Shown here: piece after piece, positions 36,665-41,856 of the stretch
Layout: each line of letters starts with the position of its first letter
Numbering within the stretch: position 1 is the stretch's first letter
NCBI RefSeq assembly: GCF_018986435.1
Contig: NZ_JAHMIN010000032.1
Coordinates: 1 to 41,856 of the forward strand
DNA from: Hahella sp. HN01
GTDB lineage: Bacteria; Pseudomonadota; Gammaproteobacteria; Pseudomonadales; Oleiphilaceae
Reading direction: 5' to 3'
DNA: 41,856 nucleotides
The notes under the pieces: model-generated
The model's input: only the letters and a program-made list of their open reading frames with translations
What the model was told of the DNA's origin: nothing
Databases searched by the model: none
Translations under genes and position numbers: made by a program

Positions 36665-36913
36665 TTGTTCTTGCGTTTTTTTTCTCGTGCTAACAGTCTC
36701 ATTCAACGGATTAATACGTTTGGAACTATGGCAGTTCCAATACTGGCGGGAACATTGGTTGCTCTCTTTGGCGTAGGAGCTGGGCTGACGGTATTGATGT
36801 CAGCGTCTTCGGTTCTGCTCTTGATAGGTATTGGCTACACGCATCGGCCGTCAGCGAGTGAAGTCCACGCTTTGATTTGCGCTGCATCGGGAAAGTTGGA
36901 GAGATTTTACTAA
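36665..36913 (+). pseudogene. Possible MFS transporter C-terminal remnant
   Basis: An 82-codon open frame reading RANSLIQRINTFGTMAVPILAG then GAGLTVLMSASSVLLLIG, like two helices from the second half of an MFS or similar permease. It lacks an ATG with ribosome site and everything upstream. It is probably a decayed fragment left by insertion or deletion. The call rests on a short hydrophobic match only. The 925-nt gap 36481-37405 otherwise holds the structured leader. Confidence 0.35.
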
Positions 36914-37202
36914 GATTCGTTCCGGGGTGACGTTCGCCTGAAAAACATCGTCACGTGGCTGACAGACTCAGTGCTTAATTCTAATAAGTCGTTCTAGCCT
37001 TTTTGCTGGTTCCTCCTTGAGGAAGCAACAAGCTTGGGCAAGTTTTGTGCTGCTCCTTCCAAATCCTGTACATCTCGAATGCTTGCCTTCATTTATATAG
37101 ATGAAGGCATAAAGATGCATAAAAAATAATAACAAAAATCACATAAATTTAGCGTCATTGCACTGATGTGTCGTTACGCTTTTATATAATGCACTCATTG
37201 AC

Positions 37203-37382
37203 GAAGCAGGGACATTACGCTTCACGAAGGAGATGATAATAATACATATTGAATTCCTTTTTATATAAGGAATTTATATCTAATACACTCCGTCCGCTGC
37301 TGATGCGGATATCTATGGACGCCATATTTTTGAATATGGATGTAGGTAAGCTAGCGTTTTATTTTTTTAAATAATAAAGCGC
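37203..37382 (+). promoter_or_regulatory. Multi-hairpin leader of phosphate operon
   Basis: A chain of inverted repeats ends 23 nt before the cupin gene. GAAGC/GCTTC starts at 37203. AATTCCTT/AAGGAATT is at 37252-37274, and TCCGC/GCGGA at 37293-37309 lies inside GTCC/GGAC (to 37320). CCATATT/AATATGG is at 37322-37339. A 10-bp stem with one G-U pair is at 37354-37382. The last could act as an attenuator. No known riboswitch was recognised. Confidence 0.5.
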
Positions 37383-37405
37383 CAATGTTAAGTTAAGGGA
37401 ATATT

Positions 37406-38152
37406 GTGCAGTTAACAGAGCTATCAATTATAGATGAAGTAGCCGAAAGACTACTTGACCTACCAAAGGATGTGAGTAATGACGAGGCCATAAAGTCTAA
37501 CCTGGATTTTATGAAGGGGCTTGTTAAAGAAAATATCCCAGAGCGTATGCTGCTGGAGATTCTGGACTCTGAAGAATTGTTGGAGAAAATCGCGGGCCGT
37601 TCATACGAGCACGTCAATCACTTCGACAAAATAGTACTAGTAGATAACCCTGACCCAAGAGGGTACAGGTTGACCCTACACAATTGGAACCCAAATCTGG
37701 ACGACTCTAAAAGGCATGAAGAGTTGGTTCATAATCATCGATTCAGCTTTTGGTCTCATATTTTCAGAGGAAAACTCTCTTCTGATAATTTCATTGAGGC
37801 GGATGAAGAGTCAGTAGAGCTGAAAACATTCCGTAAATATAAGTATATGCCTTCAAAGACAGGAAATATTCATACCTGTGATTTTGAAAGCGAAGCCCAA
37901 CTGAACAAGATCGCTAAAACGGAATATGTTAAGGGACAAACCTACTATCTGAATTACCTCGTTACACACAGAGTTAATTTTCCTGAAAAAGGTGAAGCGT
38001 TATGCACCTTTGTGCTGCGCGGCCCAAGAGAAAGGGAGTTCACAAATACCTATAACACGTTCTACCCCGATCGTGGCAAGGAGCATAACACTCCTATGAT
38101 GAGCCCGGCGCAATTGGAAAATAAACTAAGAAGGATTTTGGAATCAGCATGA
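37406..38152 (+). CDS. Cupin-like protein
   Basis: A 248-aa protein, GTG start with AAGGGA upstream. After an N-terminal helical region (1-70), a probable cupin barrel has VHNHRFSFWSHIFRGKL with His109, His111 and His118, and a later THRVNF block that may give another metal ligand. The usual cupin Glu is not obvious. Cupins of this form are metal-dependent dioxygenases, isomerases or sensors; the reaction is unknown. Its stop overlaps the next start as ATGA, so it is the first gene of a tight six-gene operon. Confidence 0.65.
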   Translation: MQLTELSIIDEVAERLLDLPKDVSNDEAIKSNLDFMKGLVKENIPERMLLEILDSEELLEKIAGRSYEHVNHFDKIVLVDNPDPRGYRLTLHNWNPNLDDSKRHEELVHNHRFSFWSHIFRGKLSSDNFIEADEESVELKTFRKYKYMPSKTGNIHTCDFESEAQLNKIAKTEYVKGQTYYLNYLVTHRVNFPEKGEALCTFVLRGPREREFTNTYNTFYPDRGKEHNTPMMSPAQLENKLRRILESA

Positions 38153-38970
38153 AAAGTCTGAAGATAGATAACTCTCAACCAGTATTTGAAGTAAAAAAGG
38201 GCCATAACGTATTTAATCAACTTGCTGTAAAAGTTGATATGAACGGCGTGACGGATGAGCAGTATTTTGAATGGCTGGACTTCGTGGCTGAAGATGCGGC
38301 GAAACACATCAACGGCGTGCGCTTTCTGGAAAAGGAAGGCGTCAGGGAGAATCCGCCTCTAAATACCGCCGTCTACTACGACACCAAAGATTATAAGCTC
38401 TTGCCGACAGGTGCGCTTTTACGGACTTCATGCAATAAAGTCACTCATGCTTTCTGCGCTTTTAAAATGCCGGAAAATGAGCATGGTAACAGGCTGGATC
38501 GGCGTCATGTTTTTCAGGACGAGAAGAAAAAGCAAATTCAGGAGGCTCCATACAGTCCTGAGTCCGTCAAAATTGTAAAAGACTTACTCAAGGATCAAGA
38601 GCTTGATCAGCCAGGTAAGTATTTGTTCAGAGAGTTTAATATCGCTGGCGATGAGCTGGAGCCAGCTGTTGTTCTCTTTGGTAACCGTTCTACGTTCTTT
38701 GTTCGAATTGACGAGTATGACGTACTCCGTTGCTCATTGGATCGATCCAGAGTCATGGATTACAGAAAGGATATTAATGGAGAACGAAAGGCTTTCTTCC
38801 AGGAAGTGGAAATCTCCATATACCCAAGAATCAAAAAAGAAATCTCTGAAGATGTGCGCATTATCGAGCTGATTGACTATCTGGTGGATAGCTTGAAGCA
38901 GCGTTTCTCAACAAAGGTTATCTATGACATCAAGTATCAGCGCGCGGCTGAAGCGTTAGGAATAGAGTAA
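38149..38970 (+). CDS. CYTH/triphosphate-tunnel-like protein
   Basis: A 273-aa protein. AVYYDTKDYKLLPTGALLRTS (about 74-94) resembles the CYTH pattern in which a beta strand and Arg line a triphosphate tunnel. FREFNIAG, FFVRIDEYD and EVEISIYPRI continue the alternating charged strands of that fold. The N-terminal ExExK signature of CYTH is not clear, so the call is tentative. CYTH and VTC-like proteins act on inorganic or organic triphosphates. ATGA overlap with the cupin gene. Confidence 0.5.
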   Translation: MKSLKIDNSQPVFEVKKGHNVFNQLAVKVDMNGVTDEQYFEWLDFVAEDAAKHINGVRFLEKEGVRENPPLNTAVYYDTKDYKLLPTGALLRTSCNKVTHAFCAFKMPENEHGNRLDRRHVFQDEKKKQIQEAPYSPESVKIVKDLLKDQELDQPGKYLFREFNIAGDELEPAVVLFGNRSTFFVRIDEYDVLRCSLDRSRVMDYRKDINGERKAFFQEVEISIYPRIKKEISEDVRIIELIDYLVDSLKQRFSTKVIYDIKYQRAAEALGIE

Positions 38971-38978
38971 CTGGCGAT

Positions 38979-39003
38979 AGCCGGACACGATGCGTGTCCG
39001 GCT
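38979..39003 (+). promoter_or_regulatory. Intercistronic hairpin
   Basis: A perfect 11-bp stem (38979-38989 with 38993-39003) with ATG as loop, in the 49-nt gap between the CYTH-like and histidine phosphatase genes. No T-run follows, so it more likely sets mRNA processing or stability than terminates. Confidence 0.65.
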
Positions 39004-39019
39004 GACCTTTGGGAAGATA

Positions 39020-39586
39020 ATGAAAATACATCTTATCAGGCATGGTCAATCCAAGTGGCAAACAGGAGAGAGCGCCAGTAAGGATAGCGCCCTTACTGAA
39101 CTCGGCGTCAGGCAATCGCTGCTGCTCGGGGGAAGGCTGTCCGCAATCGTTAACGATAACCAAACGGAGAACGTGTTTTATAGCAGTCCGTTGATTCGGT
39201 CTGTGCAGACAATAAACGCGGCTGGCGTTAATTACTCGATTGCTACCGGATTGAAGGAAGCAAGTTTTCATGTGGCGAGCGAGCTGCCAGGTTTCGCACA
39301 TCCGGCGGAACATGAGCGGTTACTTTCCGATAGCCAAAAATATCTGTATTTCAGGCGCACTGTTGAAGATGTGTTCAAACAGCTTACGAATAATGAAAGT
39401 AAGGATGTCTTTCTATTTACTCATGGAGGAGTGATTAAAACTATTCTGAGAGTGATTCATAGTACAGACACCGTTTGCTACAAGATAAACAATTGCTCAT
39501 TAACAACACTTACATGGCGTCGCTCTAGATGGCACATGGATGCGCTTAATGAGTGTAATCATCTTCCATTGGAAATGGTGACTTAA
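39020..39586 (+). CDS. Histidine phosphatase (PGM-like)
   Basis: A 188-aa branch-1 histidine phosphatase. LIRHGQS gives Arg7, the phosphorylated His8 and Gly9; SSPLIRSVQT gives the second Arg region; FTHGGVIK gives His135. Length is typical for small phosphatases of the CobC/PhoE/SixA type. The ATG at 39020 begins MKIHLIRHG; an upstream ATG at 38990 lies in the hairpin loop. Substrate unknown; the neighbours suggest a phosphorylated nucleotide or small molecule. Confidence 0.9.
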   Translation: MKIHLIRHGQSKWQTGESASKDSALTELGVRQSLLLGGRLSAIVNDNQTENVFYSSPLIRSVQTINAAGVNYSIATGLKEASFHVASELPGFAHPAEHERLLSDSQKYLYFRRTVEDVFKQLTNNESKDVFLFTHGGVIKTILRVIHSTDTVCYKINNCSLTTLTWRRSRWHMDALNECNHLPLEMVT

Positions 39587-39591
39587 ATTTT

Positions 39592-40407
39592 ATGAGTGAA
39601 AATGGATTTTTGCAGAGTTGTTTCAGGGAGATAAAGTGCAAGCATAAATCTCATTTACACAAAAAATCAGGCTTCGATGATTCAAATGGATTGATAATTT
39701 TGAAGCCGGAATTGGCGAATAGTTTGATTAATACCGAAGCGGTATTTTCATACTTCCACCTGCTTTGTGATAAATACAGTGTTTGCATTGACAGCTGTCA
39801 TATTCTCCCAGGCAGATATTTAAAAGAACATAACTTGATAAATGGCGTATATGAGAAAGCCTATGTATACGCATCCATGTCCCCCAATGTGTTCGCTGCA
39901 AATCAAGAGCTGTACACGCGCATTGTTGCGCTATCCGGCTCCGAGTGCGAGGTATACGGAAGTCTGTCGTTACAAAGTTTAGGCTACTCTAGCCAACACA
40001 TAATGGCGCTTTGGCGTTGTGGTGAGCCAGCCGTTCGTATTGAAGAGGGACTTTATGTTGTTGAAGCAGACCTGGATGGAAGAAGAATAGTTCTGGCCAA
40101 TGGATTTTACCCGCTTCAGCTTAGTCATTTTATATCGGATAAAAGCCGCTCTATCTTCTTTACTTTTCATTCGGATTCGCCCTTTGAAATATTGAAGTTT
40201 TTTCTTCAAGGAAGTACGAACCCGGAAGAAAGTCACCCAGACTCCTTAAGAGGATTTCTGTATAGAAATAAAGATAAATTCGGGATTGATATAAATATAT
40301 CAAGAAACGCCATACATCTGTCTGGCTGTGAGCAGGAAGGGATCAGGGAGGTAGATTTAATGAGAGAGTTAAAAGTCTGGAGTACAGTGGAAGTTAGGGA
40401 ATCATGA
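39592..40407 (+). CDS. Divergent nucleoside diphosphate kinase-like protein
   Basis: A 271-aa protein, nearly twice a normal NDK. GLIILKPELA (about 33-42) matches the NDK opening strand, and the C-terminal segment DSLRGFLY followed by SRNAIHLSG and REVDL matches the NDK active-site region. Asn and the phosphorylatable His (His242) are kept. The central part (about 90-200) is expanded and not NDK-like. The start is 5 nt after the phosphatase stop with no ribosome site, implying coupling. Activity on nucleoside diphosphates is possible; a specialised transferase is the alternative. Confidence 0.6.
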   Translation: MSENGFLQSCFREIKCKHKSHLHKKSGFDDSNGLIILKPELANSLINTEAVFSYFHLLCDKYSVCIDSCHILPGRYLKEHNLINGVYEKAYVYASMSPNVFAANQELYTRIVALSGSECEVYGSLSLQSLGYSSQHIMALWRCGEPAVRIEEGLYVVEADLDGRRIVLANGFYPLQLSHFISDKSRSIFFTFHSDSPFEILKFFLQGSTNPEESHPDSLRGFLYRNKDKFGIDINISRNAIHLSGCEQEGIREVDLMRELKVWSTVEVRES

Positions 40408-41225
40408 GCACTTATATCATCGGAGACATTCATGGGTGTGCGAATGAGTTGGACCGTTTGCTCCGTGAAATTAAGTTCAACCGACTCCACGACAAGCTCA
40501 TTCTTACTGGAGACCTGGTTGGTAGAGGTCCCGACTCCGAAGAAGTAATAGAACGGCTTATGGAGTATGGCGATGCAGTGGTTAAGGTGCTTGGCAACCA
40601 TGACTTGAAATTTCTGGCGACGCACTATGGGTTGGCTCCACCGAAGAAGCTGGATAACACGGAGAGGCTGTTGCGCAGCCATAGAGTTAAGGACTATGTC
40701 GCCTGGCTTGAGGACTCCAAATTTACTCATTGGGATGAGGGCTGCGCCGTCATTGTGGTGCACGCGGGCGTACCGCTTAACTGGCCGGTCAGTCAGCTCA
40801 GGAAAAAGGTGATGTTACTGGAGAAATCCGTAGCGGAGCATGGGTATGAATGGCTTCTCCGCAAGATGTATAGCATTGGGTTGCCTGATCATCTGAACAA
40901 TGACTTTGAATCAAATCTTATATATACCGCACAGGCGCTAACCAGGGTCAAGTTTGTAGATGAAAATGGCCAAATGAATACCCTATTCAATAGTGCGCCA
41001 GGATCTCAACCCAATTATCTCTACCCTTGGTATGCGTGTAGAGATGTGAAGAGAAACGCAGGATACAAGATTGTATTTGGTCACTGGGCGGCGCTGGGTT
41101 TGACCATTGGTGATTATTACATATGTTGTGACGACGGTTGTGTTTGGGGAGGAAATCTATGCGCAATTAACTTGGATGATTTAAGTGTCACCAAAGTGGC
41201 GAGTGACTATAAAGCGGATGCATAG
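40404..41225 (+). CDS. ApaH-like diadenosine tetraphosphatase
   Basis: A 273-aa calcineurin-like phosphoesterase with the full metal set: GDIHG at 7-11, GDLVGRGPDS at 36-45, GNHD at 64-67, VVHAG with His120, and FGHWAALG near the end. Length and order match ApaH, which splits Ap4A to two ADP and removes Np4 caps from RNA. It is a second, operon-borne version in an island, so a substrate other than Ap4A is possible. ATGA overlap with the NDK-like gene. Confidence 0.9.
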   Translation: MSTYIIGDIHGCANELDRLLREIKFNRLHDKLILTGDLVGRGPDSEEVIERLMEYGDAVVKVLGNHDLKFLATHYGLAPPKKLDNTERLLRSHRVKDYVAWLEDSKFTHWDEGCAVIVVHAGVPLNWPVSQLRKKVMLLEKSVAEHGYEWLLRKMYSIGLPDHLNNDFESNLIYTAQALTRVKFVDENGQMNTLFNSAPGSQPNYLYPWYACRDVKRNAGYKIVFGHWAALGLTIGDYYICCDDGCVWGGNLCAINLDDLSVTKVASDYKADA

Positions 41226-41248
41226 ATGTAAAATAAAGGAGTGTGGTT

Positions 41249-41856
41249 ATGGATATTGTTATTGTTGTTTTAATATTTTCTATCGTGCAATCTATATTGG
41301 GCGTTGGTTTGTTAGTTTTTGGGACGCCTACGCTACTCATGCTGGGCTATGGATTTATAGAGACGTTAATTATACTTTTACCTTGCTCTTTAGTCATCAG
41401 TGCGGTGCAAGTAAGCACTTCATGGCGTCAGATCGATAAACTGAAATTAACCCTTCCATTATTATCTATTCCCACCATTGCTATTGGGATATATTTTTCC
41501 GCTAGTTTTGATGGGCCCAGTGTACTATACTCGCTGATTGGTGTGGGAATGGTGTTGACGGCTATTTCGAGATTATCTGTTAAAGCATCTGCTTTCATGG
41601 GCCGTCTTGCTTCGCGTTTTCTCTTCTCATATATTCCAATTATGGGGCTGATACATGGATTGACTAATATGGGAGGCGCTTTGCTTACCATACTTGCTTC
41701 AAATCTATACAGTGATAAGGGAAAAGTGCGTAGCAATATAGCGTATGGATATTTGATCTTTGCTATAGCGCAGCTAACTGTTATCTTCACTATCCTGGGC
41801 GAGGATATTCGCTCTCTAAATTACTATTATCCAGTCATGGCGGTTGCTGTTTATTT
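41249..41856 (+). CDS. TauE/SafE-family permease, cut by window end
   Basis: An open frame from ATG 41249 (AAAGGAG upstream) to the window end, 202 codons seen. It is strongly hydrophobic with about six helices; SILGVGLLVFGTPTLL and HGLTNMGGALLTILAS are the paired Gly-rich half-repeats of TSUP (TauE/SafE) proteins. These move anions such as sulfite or organosulfonates. It lies 23 nt after the ApaH-like gene and ends the visible operon. It may export or import the operon's product. The C-terminus lies outside. Confidence 0.85.
   Translation, partial: MDIVIVVLIFSIVQSILGVGLLVFGTPTLLMLGYGFIETLIILLPCSLVISAVQVSTSWRQIDKLKLTLPLLSIPTIAIGIYFSASFDGPSVLYSLIGVGMVLTAISRLSVKASAFMGRLASRFLFSYIPIMGLIHGLTNMGGALLTILASNLYSDKGKVRSNIAYGYLIFAIAQLTVIFTILGEDIRSLNYYYPVMAVAVY

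Noticed and set aside
1-41856. CRISPR arrays, tRNA or rRNA genes, integrase
   Set aside because: No regularly spaced repeats, cloverleaf or rRNA-like sequence, and no recombinase family protein seen on either strand.

Overview
The window reads as a GC-rich marine gammaproteobacterial chromosome. Gene content (myxochelin-type siderophore operon, dockerin-tailed ExeM nuclease, six-haem lipoprotein) and codon style suggest a Hahella-like organism. That genus call is an inference from general familiarity, not a database match. From about 28.7 kb the base composition becomes clearly more AT-rich and the genes become accessory in character: retron, orphan genes, duplications, gene remnants and dispersed repeats. 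This right part looks like a genomic island that continues past the window end.

Left part (1-16.9 kb): a perfect 51-bp palindrome at the left edge is followed by a seven-gene minus-strand operon. In transcription order it encodes isochorismate synthase, DHB-AMP ligase, isochorismatase-ArCP, a C-A-PCP-reductase NRPS, a PLP aminotransferase, an amidohydrolase and an MFS exporter. The NRPS with reductive release plus a GSAM-like aminotransferase is the myxochelin A/B pathway. The extra amidohydrolase points to an imidazoline (pseudochelin-type) end product. A TonB-dependent receptor and an unknown gene diverge around a near-consensus Fur box, and two more Fur-like boxes precede the operon. No entA is present in the window. 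A PfkB-family sugar kinase gene overlaps the receptor gene tail to tail.

Middle (17-28.7 kb): a class-3 lipase preceded by a small exported protein (possible effector-immunity pair), thioredoxin 2, a histone-deacetylase-family hydrolase, an ExeM/NucH-type extracellular nuclease, three small cytoplasmic proteins, and a six-haem lipoprotein cytochrome. The cytochrome gene is preceded by a 5' leader with a long-range helix and a cobalamin-riboswitch-like core.

Island (28.7-41.9 kb): a complete type I-C-like retron (msr-msd RNA followed by a reverse transcriptase-TOPRIM fusion); a convergent pair of unknown genes; a duplicated gene with one frameshifted copy; a Sel1-repeat protein bracketed by two copies of a dispersed repeat; and a tightly packed operon of phosphate-chemistry enzymes. 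That operon encodes a cupin, a CYTH-like protein, a histidine phosphatase, an NDK-like protein, an ApaH-like phosphatase and a TauE-like permease cut by the window edge. It follows a string of hairpins. This operon is the best candidate for an undescribed system; the retron is the clearest defence element.
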